64,000 nt of DNA, taken from contig CANNFQ010000001.1 of the NCBI GenBank assembly GCA_947503925.1, positions 434,001 through 498,000 on the forward strand, written 5' to 3'. A model generated the notes under the pieces. That model ran no database searches. It was not told the DNA's origin and worked only from the letters and a program-made list of their open reading frames with translations. This DNA comes from an uncultured Paracoccaceae bacterium (lineage in GTDB: Bacteria > Pseudomonadota > Alphaproteobacteria > Rhodobacterales > Rhodobacteraceae). Below, piece after piece: positions 8,928-17,306 of the stretch; the first letter of the stretch is position 1, and every line of letters starts with the position of its first letter. The position numbers and the translations under genes are program-made.

Positions 8928-9083
8928 ATGCCGACGCTTTGCCCTTTGTTGGCTGGGCTTGCAGGTATTGTCGCCTGCGGCGGTGGGAAGCTGCCGGGTG
9001 GACTTGCCCCTGTGGTCAGGACTGGGGTATCAGTGATCGGAAATACGCCAATAGGTGAGGGCAGAATATGCGTCGCGTTGTAG
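8928..9083 (+). CDS. possible small lipoprotein
   Basis: Open frame of 51 codons starting MPTLCPLLAGLAGIVACGGG. The I-V-A-C stretch is a good lipobox, so the mature product would be a peptide of about 35 residues attached to lipid at Cys17. No clear Shine-Dalgarno sequence precedes the ATG. The frame overlaps the fabF start by 16 bases. It could be a small envelope lipoprotein or a chance frame in the fabF leader. Confidence 0.3.
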   Translation: MPTLCPLLAGLAGIVACGGGKLPGGLAPVVRTGVSVIGNTPIGEGRICVAL

Positions 9084-10336
9084 TTACAGGCTTGGGTCTG
9101 GTGACCCCACTTGCAAACGGTGTCGAGCCGACTTGGGAGCGGCTGCTGGACGGTCAGTCCGGGGCTGGCCGTATCCAGACTTTTGACCCGGAGCGGGTCA
9201 CAACTCAATATGCCTGCGAAGTTCCGCTGGGCGATGGCACTAACGGCACGTTTAGTGCTGACGATTATCTGGAGCCGAAAGAACAGCGCAAGGTTGATAC
9301 CTTTATCCTGTTTGGGTTGGCCGCTGCTGAACAGGCGATCAAGGATGCCGATTGGGTGCCGGAGGATCGTGATGCGCAGGAGCGTACTGGCGTGATGATC
9401 GGATCAGGCATTGGTGGCCTAAACTCTATAGCCAATACAGCCACGATGATGGCTGAAAAGGGCCCGCGCCGTGTTTCCCCGTTTTTTGTCCCAGGTGCAT
9501 TGATCAATCTGATTTCCGGTCAAGTGTCGATCAAATACGGATTTCGCGGCCCGAACCATGCTGTTGTGACCGCTTGTTCAACGGGTGCGCATGCAATCGG
9601 TGACGCCTCTCGTTTGATCCAGCACGGTGATGCTGATGTCATGATTGCTGGCGGCGCCGAAGCTGCGATTTGTGAACTTGGTATTGCGGGGTTTAATGCC
9701 TGTAAGGCACTGAGTACAAAGTATAATGATGACCCGACCAAGGCCAGCCGCCCCTGGGATAACGACCGTGACGGCTTTGTCATGGGCGAAGGTGCCGGGG
9801 TGGTTGTTCTGGAAGAGTACGAACATGCAAAGGCCCGTGGTGCAAAGATTTATGCCGAGATACTGGGGTACGGACTAAGCGGTGATGCGCATCACATCAC
9901 GGCCCCACCGCCAGACCATGAGGGTGCCGAGCGCGCCATGCGCGCCGCCTGCCGCAACGCCAATATCGAACCCAACCAAATTGACTACGTCAACGCACAT
10001 GGCACATCAACCATGGCGGATACGATCGAACTGGGCGCTGTTGAGCGGCTGATGGGTGATGCGGCGGCCAATCTGACAATGTCTTCGACAAAATCCGCGA
10101 CCGGTCACCTGCTTGGCGCTGCCGGTGCGATTGAGGCCGTGTTTTCGATCCTGGCGATCCGTGATCAGGTTGCTCCGCCGACGATCAACCTTGATAACCC
10201 GGCCGAAGAGGCGGCTAATAGTGTTGTTCACCTATGTCCTAATGCCAAGCATGAGACGAAGATCGATGTTGCGCTGTCGAATTCCTTTGGCTTTGGGGGC
10301 ACGAATGCCAGTGTGATCTTTGGGAAAGTCAACTGA
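9068..10336 (+). CDS. fabF: beta-ketoacyl-ACP synthase II
   Basis: Condensing enzyme that elongates acyl-ACP with malonyl-ACP. It starts MRRVVVTGLGLVTPLANG, typical of FabF. The catalytic triad is visible: the nucleophile Cys in VVTACSTGAHAIGD, His in NAHGTSTMADTIE and His in KSATGHLLGAAGAIEA. The C-terminal NSFGFGGTNASVIF motif is also present. At 422 residues it is a normal length. Its stop overlaps the mltG start by one base (TGATG), showing translational coupling. Confidence 0.97.
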   Translation: MRRVVVTGLGLVTPLANGVEPTWERLLDGQSGAGRIQTFDPERVTTQYACEVPLGDGTNGTFSADDYLEPKEQRKVDTFILFGLAAAEQAIKDADWVPEDRDAQERTGVMIGSGIGGLNSIANTATMMAEKGPRRVSPFFVPGALINLISGQVSIKYGFRGPNHAVVTACSTGAHAIGDASRLIQHGDADVMIAGGAEAAICELGIAGFNACKALSTKYNDDPTKASRPWDNDRDGFVMGEGAGVVVLEEYEHAKARGAKIYAEILGYGLSGDAHHITAPPPDHEGAERAMRAACRNANIEPNQIDYVNAHGTSTMADTIELGAVERLMGDAAANLTMSSTKSATGHLLGAAGAIEAVFSILAIRDQVAPPTINLDNPAEEAANSVVHLCPNAKHETKIDVALSNSFGFGGTNASVIFGKVN

Positions 10337-11499
10337 TGTGGCGCCACATTGCCGCTAACGCATTGACGTTTCTGATTGTCGCCTTGTTTTTGCTTGTTGG
10401 TGTCGTCACGTGGGGCACCAATCAGTACCGGCAGGGTGGGCCGCTTGCGCAGGCAATATGCCTTCAGGTGCCAAGTGGTTCAAACATGCGCAGTGTTGCG
10501 GATCAATTGGTCGAGAAAGAGGCCGTTACTTCGCCGACGATTTTTCGTATGGGTGCCGATTACTCCAAGAAATCCAGCCAGCTGAAAGCGGGTAGCTTTC
10601 GCGTTCCCGAAGGTGCCTCCATGCAGGAGATCGTTGATATTGTTACCCGTGGTGGTCGCAACACCTGCGGGACAGAGGTGATTTACCGGGTTGGTATCAA
10701 TCGGACGTTGGTTGATGTGCGCGAGCTGGACCCGGCGTCCAATCGGTTTGTCGAGATTACCAGTTTCAACGCCGAAGAGGTTGACCTGCCTGCCGAATAT
10801 GTGGCAGTCCGCAATGCGTCGGACACAACCTATCAGGTTGTCGTGGCCGAAGGTGTCACCAGCTGGCAGATTGCATATTCACTGGGTGAGCTGGATTTAC
10901 TGCAATCTGATGTGACTGACGTGCCCGCAGAAGGCAGCCTTGCCCCGCAAAGCTATGAGCTGAGTGAGGGCGAGCCGGTTTCATCAGTATTGGCTCGGAT
11001 GGCCTCTGCTCAGTCGCAGATATTGGCCGAAGCCTGGGCCGGACGGGTTGAGGGCTTGCCGCTAGAGACGCCTGAGGAAGCGATGGTCCTGGCGAGCATC
11101 ATCGAGAAAGAGACCGGCGTTGCAGATGAACGCCGTCAGGTCGCAAGTGTTTTTGTCAACCGCCTGAATCGCGGTATGAAGCTGCAAACTGACCCGACTG
11201 TTATCTACGGCATTACACGCGGTGAGGGCGTTCTGGGCCGTGGCCTGCGCCAGAGTGAGCTGCGTGCCGAAACCCCCTGGAACACTTATGTGATTGATGG
11301 TTTGCCACCGACCCCAATTGCCAACCCGGGTCGCGCAAGTATTGAAGCTGCGCTCAACCCTGATAGCACGGAGTTCATCTTTTTTGTTGCTGACGGATCG
11401 GGTGGTCATGCCTTTGCCACCAATCTTGATGATCACAACCGCAATGTCGTCCGCTGGCGCGAGATTGAGGCAGAGCGTGCCAACGGGAGTGATGGGTAA
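10336..11499 (+). CDS. mltG: endolytic murein transglycosylase
   Basis: Inner-membrane lytic transglycosylase (YceG family) that cuts nascent glycan strands and limits their length. One N-terminal membrane helix (ALTFLIVALFLLVGVVTWG) anchors a periplasmic domain with LysM-like and catalytic parts. The catalytic Glu is in MVLASIIEKETGVADER, followed by family motifs VFVNRLNRGMKLQTDPTVIY and the C-terminal FIFFVADGSGGHAFA. It is 387 residues and translationally coupled to fabF. A 9-bp palindrome follows the stop (11506-11528) before the GTA cluster. Confidence 0.95.
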   Translation: MWRHIAANALTFLIVALFLLVGVVTWGTNQYRQGGPLAQAICLQVPSGSNMRSVADQLVEKEAVTSPTIFRMGADYSKKSSQLKAGSFRVPEGASMQEIVDIVTRGGRNTCGTEVIYRVGINRTLVDVRELDPASNRFVEITSFNAEEVDLPAEYVAVRNASDTTYQVVVAEGVTSWQIAYSLGELDLLQSDVTDVPAEGSLAPQSYELSEGEPVSSVLARMASAQSQILAEAWAGRVEGLPLETPEEAMVLASIIEKETGVADERRQVASVFVNRLNRGMKLQTDPTVIYGITRGEGVLGRGLRQSELRAETPWNTYVIDGLPPTPIANPGRASIEAALNPDSTEFIFFVADGSGGHAFATNLDDHNRNVVRWREIEAERANGSDG

Positions 11500-11505
11500 C
11501 GATCT

Positions 11506-11528
11506 GTTAAGATTAGTGAAATCTTAAC
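11506..11528. promoter_or_regulatory. palindrome between mltG and GTA cluster
   Basis: GTTAAGATT and AATCTTAAC are perfect 9-base inverted arms around a 5-base loop. No T run follows, so an operator is as likely as a terminator. It lies 31 bases before the predicted GTA promoter. Confidence 0.5.
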
Positions 11529-11531
11529 TGC

Positions 11532-11541
11532 ACCGTACGGT
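11532..11541. repeat. palindrome ACCGTACGGT, GTA promoter copy
   Basis: Perfect 10-base palindrome between the 9-bp inverted repeat and the predicted -35 element. The same palindrome, next to a GTTGCGTA sequence, occurs at 32040-32049. It may be a dimeric regulator site; the protein is unknown. Confidence 0.4.
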
Positions 11542-11558
11542 ACGCAACCCCAGATTGA

Positions 11559-11588
11559 TTGACTTGTAGACGCCCTGAAACCTATTCT
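11559..11588 (+). promoter_or_regulatory. predicted GTA cluster promoter
   Basis: TTGACT (11559-11564) and TATTCT (11583-11588) with an 18-base spacer, 89 bases before the orfg1 start. In Rhodobacter the GTA promoter is directly activated by GafA; whether that is so here cannot be read from the sequence. Confidence 0.5.
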
Positions 11589-11676
11589 GAGCGTGCTAGA
11601 AGGCGAGCTTGAACCAAGTTTCATTAGGCTTTGCCGCTCGACTGTAACGGAAGTTTCCTTACAGGTCCGATTAATC

Positions 11677-12057
11677 ATGACTGAATTGAACGAACGCAGA
11701 TTGCAGGACCAATGCGACGCGCAGGCGCGCATTGCTGAAATTACCCGACTCTTTGGCGTCGTCCGCCACAAGTTGGAACAGATGATTGACGACCTTGGTG
11801 CCGATGACCTTCGGTATCAGACCGCCATTATCGCCAAGTTGAATGAATTGCACACCGCCCACCTGAGTGTTTTGGCGGCAGAGGAGGCACATGATGCCCA
11901 ATCCGGAAAATCCATCGCGGGCCAAGAGATCGACCTCGACGCGCTGCGCGCTGAAATTGGGAGCCAACTTGATCGCCTCCGCGCAGCAATCGCGTCAGAC
12001 CCAGTTTCTGACAGGGCTGAGTGCTGCCCAGCTTGTGGCGCTGCCGCATCTGTTTGA
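11677..12057 (+). CDS. GTA orfg1, small terminase-like protein
   Basis: First gene of the GTA cluster, 126 residues. In RcGTA the product of orfg1 acts as the small terminase that presents DNA to TerL for headful packaging without sequence specificity. The sequence is helical and charged (ERRLQDQCDAQARIAEITRL to DLDALRAEIGSQLDRLR), consistent with a coiled-coil oligomer. The start at 11677 is chosen because MTELNERRL begins the conserved helical part; an upstream in-frame start at 11593 would fall just after the predicted -10 element. It overlaps TerL by 164 bases. Confidence 0.8.
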   Translation: MTELNERRLQDQCDAQARIAEITRLFGVVRHKLEQMIDDLGADDLRYQTAIIAKLNELHTAHLSVLAAEEAHDAQSGKSIAGQEIDLDALRAEIGSQLDRLRAAIASDPVSDRAECCPACGAAASV

Positions 12058-13297
12058 CTTTTGGGCCATGCCACATCAGTTGCCGCCGGAAGGGGACTGG
12101 CGCAACTGGGTTATTCTGGGCGGTCGTGGTGCCGGCAAAACTCGTGCGGGTGCAGAATGGATTCGCGCGATGGTTGAGGGATCGACGCCGGGCGCAAGAG
12201 GCGAGGCGCGCCGTGTCGGCTTTATTGCTGAAACGATTGAGCAAGCCCGCGAAGTCATGGTATTCGGCGAAAGTGGTATTATGGCCATCAGTCCGCCGGA
12301 TCGTCGTCCTGAATGGGTGTCGGGCCGTCGTTTGCTGATTTGGCCGAACGGTGCCACGGCTCAGCTGTTCTCAGCCCATGAGCCGGAGACCCTGCGTGGT
12401 CCGCAGTTTGATGCCGTCTGGGCCGATGAGTTGGCCAAGTGGCGCAATGGGCGCGATACGTGGGATATGGTACAGTTTTGCTTGCGGCTGGGTGCACATC
12501 CGCGCTCTTGCATTACAACCACGCCTCGGCGCGTTGCTGTACTGCGTGATCTGCTTGCCGCAGACACCACGGTGATGACTCACGCCCCAACGCAGGCGAA
12601 CCGGGCCAACCTAGCCCCGGGGTTTCTGGCAGAGATCGAAGCCCGCTATGGCGGTACATCACTCGGACGCCAGGAGATAGACGGTGCGATGCTGACAGAA
12701 GTCGATGGCGCGTTGTGGTCGCCTGCGCAGCTGGCCACCTGTCAAGCGGCCACGCACCCAGTGATGGGCCGTATCGTGGTTGCGATTGATCCGCCCGGGA
12801 CGGCCCATGCTGGATCCGACGAATGTGGTATCGTCGTGGTGGGTGCCCTGATGGATGGGCCGGTGCATACTTGGCGTGCATATGTGTTGGAAGATGCATC
12901 CATCCCCGCCGCGCGCCCGCTGGATTGGGCGACTGCGGCAATAGGTGCCATGCGCCGATATGGCGCGGATCGCCTTGTGGCGGAGGTTAATCAGGGTGGA
13001 GATATGGTTGAGGCCGTGATCCGACAGGTGGACCCGTTAGTACCTTATCGCTCGGTTCATGCATCAAAAGGTAAGTCGGCCCGCGCAGAGCCCGTGGCCG
13101 CCCTGTATGAGCAGGGCCGCATCAGGCACATGCGCGGTCTTGGCGCGCTTGAGGACCAGATGTGCCAGATGACAACCAAAGGATTCGCTGGATCGGGTTC
13201 ACCCGACCGGGTGGATGCGCTGGTCTGGGCCTTGCAGGATTTGATGATTGATCCTGCAAAAACGTGGCAAAACCCCCAGATACGTGGGCTGAGCTAG
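11894..13297 (+). CDS. GTA orfg2, large terminase (packaging ATPase and nuclease)
   Basis: Motor that drives host DNA into GTA capsids and cuts it when full. Walker A is GGRGAGKT at about residues 76-83, Walker B lies in FDAVWADELAKW, and the nuclease-domain aspartates begin at VVAIDPPGTAHAG. It is 467 residues from the start at 11894. That start is supported by AGGAGG six bases upstream; the adjacent ATG at 11891 would be too close. This start lies deep inside orfg1, so about 30 N-terminal residues precede the usual TerL homology. TTG starts near 11970 are an alternative. Confidence 0.92.
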   Translation: MPNPENPSRAKRSTSTRCALKLGANLIASAQQSRQTQFLTGLSAAQLVALPHLFDFWAMPHQLPPEGDWRNWVILGGRGAGKTRAGAEWIRAMVEGSTPGARGEARRVGFIAETIEQAREVMVFGESGIMAISPPDRRPEWVSGRRLLIWPNGATAQLFSAHEPETLRGPQFDAVWADELAKWRNGRDTWDMVQFCLRLGAHPRSCITTTPRRVAVLRDLLAADTTVMTHAPTQANRANLAPGFLAEIEARYGGTSLGRQEIDGAMLTEVDGALWSPAQLATCQAATHPVMGRIVVAIDPPGTAHAGSDECGIVVVGALMDGPVHTWRAYVLEDASIPAARPLDWATAAIGAMRRYGADRLVAEVNQGGDMVEAVIRQVDPLVPYRSVHASKGKSARAEPVAALYEQGRIRHMRGLGALEDQMCQMTTKGFAGSGSPDRVDALVWALQDLMIDPAKTWQNPQIRGLS

Positions 13298-13420
13298 TGT
13301 TGCGTGGGGCACCGCACGGTGGTGTCCCGGCTTCGTAATCAATTGGATGCAAATTGTTTTTCGTGGTTCGCAGACGGTCATGACCGACTGGCCCAAGCGA
13401 CTGGCACCAAGGAGTTTTGG

Positions 13421-14599
13421 ATGTTTGATTTTTTAAACCGTGCGAAGCCGGATGCGTCTGAAGTTGAGGTGAAAGCCTCGGCGACGGGACGTGTGATGGC
13501 GATGTCCGGTGCTGGTCGCGTGGCCTGGTCCCCGCGTGATGTTGTTTCGCTGACCCGGACAGGGTTCACCGGAAACCCGATCGGCTTTCGTGCGGTCAAG
13601 CTGATTGCCGAAGCCGCTGCTGCATTGCCGGTTGTCTTGCAGAATGCCGAACGTCGTTATGACACGCACCCGGTTTTGTCCTTGTTGGCCCGTCCCAACA
13701 CAGGGCAGGGCCGTGCCGAATTGTTGGAAGCCTTGTTTGGCCAAATCCTGCTGACCGGCAATGGTTATCTGGAAGCCGTTGCAGATGACGGCCTGCCTGT
13801 TGAAATGCATGTGTTACGGTCTGATCGGATGCAGGTTGTTCCCGGTGCTGACGGTTGGCCGGTGGGTTACGAGTATCATGTATCTGGTCGCAAGCATCAC
13901 TTTGCAGTCACCGAAGACCGCAGCCCGATTTGCCATATCAAAAGCTTCCACCCACAGGATGATCATTATGGGTTTTCGCCATTGCAGGCGGCTGCATCAG
14001 CTATTGATGTGCATAATGCCGCGTCCCGCTGGTCGAAGGCCCTGCTGGACAATGCGGCCCGTCCGTCGGGTGCCATTGTCTATCGTGGTGCGGATGGCCA
14101 ATCGTCGTTGAGCGCTGATCAATATGATCGCTTGCTGGGAGAAATGGAGACACAGCACCAGGGCGCGCGGAATGCGGGTCGCCCGATGTTGCTGGAGGGC
14201 GGTCTGGACTGGAAGCCGATGGGCTTTTCCCCGTCGGATATGGAATTCCAGAAAACCAAGGAGGCCGCCGCCCGTGAAATATCTGTGGCTTTTGGTGTGC
14301 CACCGATGTTGCTGGGTATTCCCGGTGATGCCACCTATGCCAATTACCAAGAGGCGAACCGCGCGTTTTATCGGCTGACCGTGCTGCCATTGGCAACCCG
14401 TGTTGTCACGTCCATTGCCAACTGGCTATCAGATTACGCCGATGAACGTGTCGTGTTGCATCCTGATCTGGATCAGATCCCGGCCCTGTCTGTTGAACGT
14501 GATGCCCAATGGCGTCGGATATCGGATGCCAGTTTTCTGACGGATGCTGAAAAACGGTCGATGCTTGGCCTGCCGGCGCTGGAGGTTGGAGATGGATAA
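13421..14599 (+). CDS. GTA orfg3, portal protein
   Basis: HK97-type portal of 392 residues, forming the dodecameric ring through which DNA enters the head. Typical blocks are FTGNPIGFRAVKLIAEAAA, LLARPNTGQGRAELLEALFG, GNGYLEAV and the C-terminal LGIPGDATYANYQEANRAFY. The ATG at 13421 follows AAGGAG; an upstream extension into the TerL-portal gap is rejected. It overlaps the next gene by 8 bases. Confidence 0.93.
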   Translation: MFDFLNRAKPDASEVEVKASATGRVMAMSGAGRVAWSPRDVVSLTRTGFTGNPIGFRAVKLIAEAAAALPVVLQNAERRYDTHPVLSLLARPNTGQGRAELLEALFGQILLTGNGYLEAVADDGLPVEMHVLRSDRMQVVPGADGWPVGYEYHVSGRKHHFAVTEDRSPICHIKSFHPQDDHYGFSPLQAAASAIDVHNAASRWSKALLDNAARPSGAIVYRGADGQSSLSADQYDRLLGEMETQHQGARNAGRPMLLEGGLDWKPMGFSPSDMEFQKTKEAAAREISVAFGVPPMLLGIPGDATYANYQEANRAFYRLTVLPLATRVVTSIANWLSDYADERVVLHPDLDQIPALSVERDAQWRRISDASFLTDAEKRSMLGLPALEVGDG

Positions 14600-14804
14600 T
14601 AAAGTTGTGGATATTCAGGGCAACCCACGGCAGCCCACCCAGCCACCGGTATCGGATTTCTGGTTCGCCCAGGTTGATGTTCGCTTGGGCCGCATCGAAT
14701 TCATGGTGTCGCGTCTGGAATGGCAAATCTGGCTGATTGTCTGTGGCTGCGCCGGGTTGCTGGTTTTCGAAATTGTCAAAGTGCTGAGCGGGAGACCCCT
14801 ATGA
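14592..14804 (+). CDS. GTA orfg3.5, small membrane protein
   Basis: Protein of 70 residues in the position of orfg3.5 of RcGTA. The N-terminal half is polar with Pro and Gln, and the C-terminal half carries one hydrophobic helix (WLIVCGCAGLLVFEIVKVL). The function of orfg3.5 is not known to me. The start overlaps the portal stop by 8 bases and the stop overlaps the protease start (ATGA). Confidence 0.8.
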   Translation: MDNKVVDIQGNPRQPTQPPVSDFWFAQVDVRLGRIEFMVSRLEWQIWLIVCGCAGLLVFEIVKVLSGRPL

Positions 14805-15331
14805 GTTTGGAACGCAAATTTTGTGCCCTTGGCGCTGAGGTGACCGTCACTGATGGCACGATCATCAGCGGCTATGCCTCTCTTTTTGGGAAATCGGACC
14901 AGGGTGGTGATACCGTGGAGAAGGGTGCCTATGCCGCGTCGTTGTCGCAGGACCGGTCCATCAAAATGTTATGGCAGCATGACCCGGCCCAACCGATTGG
15001 CGTTTGGGATGAGGTTCGCGAGGATGATCGCGGATTGTGGGTGAAGGGCCGCTTGCTGACTGATGTTGCAAAGGGTCGTGAGGCTGCATCGCTGATCGGT
15101 GCCGGGGCGATTGATGGCTTATCTATTGGCTATCGCACTGTGAAGGCCCAAAAGAATGGCAAGGGCGGACGCCTGTTGTCTGAGTTGGAACTGTGGGAGG
15201 TGTCTTTGGTCACGTTCCCCATGCTTCCTGATGCGCGTGTGGCTGCCAAGGGGGATGACCCAGCGGATACCACAATGCGCGACTTGGCTGCTGCATTTGA
15301 AGGTGCGCGCCGTTTGATGGCACGGGACTAG
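14801..15331 (+). CDS. GTA orfg4, HK97-type prohead protease
   Basis: Serine protease that removes the N-terminal scaffold segment of the capsid protein during head maturation. It is 176 residues. Family features are GYASLFGKSDQGGDTVEKGA, the His in MLWQHDPAQPIGVWDEV, and the catalytic Ser region GAIDGLSIGYRTV with WEVSLVTFPMLPDA. The start is fixed by an ATGA overlap with orfg3.5. It is immediately upstream of the capsid gene, its substrate. Confidence 0.93.
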   Translation: MSLERKFCALGAEVTVTDGTIISGYASLFGKSDQGGDTVEKGAYAASLSQDRSIKMLWQHDPAQPIGVWDEVREDDRGLWVKGRLLTDVAKGREAASLIGAGAIDGLSIGYRTVKAQKNGKGGRLLSELELWEVSLVTFPMLPDARVAAKGDDPADTTMRDLAAAFEGARRLMARD

Positions 15332-15358
15332 CCCCCGCCACGATCAAAGGACTGATTG

Positions 15359-16540
15359 ATGACGAAGACTGAGAGCGATTCTCGGGTCGGGGAAGATGTG
15401 TCTCCTGCCCAGGCTTTGAATGCGGCGATTGCCGGGTTCGTGAGCGATTTCAAAGACTTTTCCCACGGCGTGAATGCCAAACTTCAAAAACAGGATGACC
15501 GGATGAACAAGCTGGATCGAAAGACGATGATGAATGCCCGCCCCGCGCTGGCAACTGCTGCCGCAGAGGATGCGCCCCACCAGAAGGCATTTTCTGCCTA
15601 TCTACGGTCTGGTGATGATGATGGGCTGCGTGGCTTGGAATTAGAGGGCAAGGCGCTTGCCACGAATATCGCCGCAGATGGTGGTTATCTGGTGGATCCG
15701 CAGACGGCAGATACGATCCAGAGCACATTGAGTTCGACCGCTTCGATCCGGTCGGTTTCCAATGTGGTGAATGTTGATGCGACCTCTTACGACGTGTTGG
15801 TTGATCATTCGGAATTGGGTGCCGGCTGGGCAACAGAGACCAGCACAATCACGGAGACCGATACACCGCAGATCGAGCGTATTTCCATCCCTCTGCATGA
15901 ATTGTCGGCCTTGCCGAAAGCATCACAGCGTCTTTTGGATGACAGTGCGTTTGATATCGAAGGTTGGCTGGCCGGTCGGATTGCGGACAAGTTTGCGCGT
16001 TCGGAGGCTGACGCGTTTATCAATGGTGATGGCGTCGACAAACCAACTGGCCTTCTGACTTATCCGACTGTTGCAGAGGATAGCTGGGCCTGGGGTAGTT
16101 TGGGTTATGTCCCTTCTGGCACGGCTGGTGGTATCACGCGCGCGGATGCGGTTGTGGATCTTGTTTATGCACTGGGTGCTGAATATCGCGCCAACGGTAC
16201 GTTCGTGATGAATTCCCGGACAGCAGGTCATGTTCGCAAGCTGAAGGATGCCGATGGACGTTTCGTTTGGGTTGATGGTCTGGCTATGGGTGAGCCTGCG
16301 CGGTTGATGGGGTACCGTGTTCTGATCGCGGAAGACATGCCTGACATTGCTGATGATGCCATGGGTATTGCCTTTGGTGATTTCAGTGCCGGTTACACCG
16401 TGGCCGAACGCCCTGATCTGCGCGTGTTGCGCGACCCGTTCTCGGCCAAGCCGCATGTCCTGTTCTATGCCACCAAGCGTGTTGGCGGTGCCGTCAGCGA
16501 TTTTGCAGCGATCAAGCTGCTTCGGTTCTCAGCCAGCTAA
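15359..16540 (+). CDS. GTA orfg5, major capsid protein
   Basis: HK97-fold major capsid protein of 393 residues. The first 110 or so residues form a charged helical scaffold region that the protease is expected to remove. The mature part begins near KALATNIAADGGYLVDP and contains the capsid strands (TETDTPQIERISIPLHELSA and YRVLIAEDMPDIADDAMGI). The ATG at 15359 has AAAGGA upstream; the preceding TTG is not needed. A nested hairpin (16581-16663) follows it. Confidence 0.95.
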   Translation: MTKTESDSRVGEDVSPAQALNAAIAGFVSDFKDFSHGVNAKLQKQDDRMNKLDRKTMMNARPALATAAAEDAPHQKAFSAYLRSGDDDGLRGLELEGKALATNIAADGGYLVDPQTADTIQSTLSSTASIRSVSNVVNVDATSYDVLVDHSELGAGWATETSTITETDTPQIERISIPLHELSALPKASQRLLDDSAFDIEGWLAGRIADKFARSEADAFINGDGVDKPTGLLTYPTVAEDSWAWGSLGYVPSGTAGGITRADAVVDLVYALGAEYRANGTFVMNSRTAGHVRKLKDADGRFVWVDGLAMGEPARLMGYRVLIAEDMPDIADDAMGIAFGDFSAGYTVAERPDLRVLRDPFSAKPHVLFYATKRVGGAVSDFAAIKLLRFSAS

Positions 16541-16580
16541 ACCTGGTTGTGAAGGGGGCCGCCTTAACCGGCGGCTCAAC

Positions 16581-16663
16581 CCCGGACGCGCGCGAGGCAA
16601 TCCCCGCATTGTCTAGCTGCTCCCTTCCGTCCGAGCAATGCGGGGGGTGTGCGTGCGTCCGGG
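16581..16663. repeat. nested inverted repeats between capsid and orfg6
   Basis: The outer arms (CCCGGACGC at 16581-16589, GCGTCCGGG at 16655-16663) and inner arms (CCCCGCATTG at 16602-16611, CAATGCGGGG at 16636-16645) are perfect. As RNA this forms a long interrupted stem in the only long gap after the capsid gene. It could be an attenuator, an RNA-processing or stability element that lets capsid mRNA exceed the downstream tail genes. Confidence 0.7.
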
Positions 16664-16706
16664 TCCTGAACCCTGACGGACGATCAGTGATTTTCGGAGT
16701 AGTTCC

Positions 16707-17306
16707 ATGATGTTAATCGAAGAGACCACCGTGCCACAAGCGGCCCTGCCGGTCGCACAATTCAAAGACCATTTGCGCCTTGGTTCGGGTTTCGCCGATG
16801 ACGGACTGCAAGATACGGTTCTGGAAGGTTATTTGCGCGCCAGTTTGGCGGCGATTGAGGCCAGGACCGGTAAAATCCTGATTGAACGCGAGTTCAGTTG
16901 GACCTTGACGGCCTGGCGTAGTGAGCGGCGCCAACCGCTACCGATCGCGCCGGTCAATGCGATTACCGCCCTGATGCTGATTGATATGGGGGGCGACGAA
17001 ACCTATGCCGATGGCGATGCCTGGGCGTTGGAACCTGACAATCAGCGCCCCAGTCTGACGGCGACGGGCACCCATTTGCCCAGTGTTCCTGTGAATGGCT
17101 CTGTCCGGATTGGCATGCTGGCGGGATTTGGCCCCGAATGGGGTGATCTGCCTGCGGACCTTGCACAGGCTGTCATGATGTTGGCCGCACATTTTTACGA
17201 GTATCGCCATGACACAACACATGGGACAACGCCGATGCCTTTCGGCGTGTCATCCCTGATCGAACGTTATCGGACAGTCCGCCTGTTCATGGGAGGCAAG
17301 GTATGA
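16707..17306 (+). CDS. GTA orfg6, head-tail connector (adaptor) protein
   Basis: Protein of 199 residues in the gp6-like head-tail connector position. It has the family's N-terminal helical part (DHLRLGSGFADDGLQDTVLEGYLRAS is split over about residues 21-46) and the region around ARTGKILIEREFSWTL. In RcGTA this protein forms the adaptor ring beneath the portal. The start at 16707 has GGAG upstream. It overlaps orfg7 by 4 bases. Confidence 0.85.
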   Translation: MMLIEETTVPQAALPVAQFKDHLRLGSGFADDGLQDTVLEGYLRASLAAIEARTGKILIEREFSWTLTAWRSERRQPLPIAPVNAITALMLIDMGGDETYADGDAWALEPDNQRPSLTATGTHLPSVPVNGSVRIGMLAGFGPEWGDLPADLAQAVMMLAAHFYEYRHDTTHGTTPMPFGVSSLIERYRTVRLFMGGKV

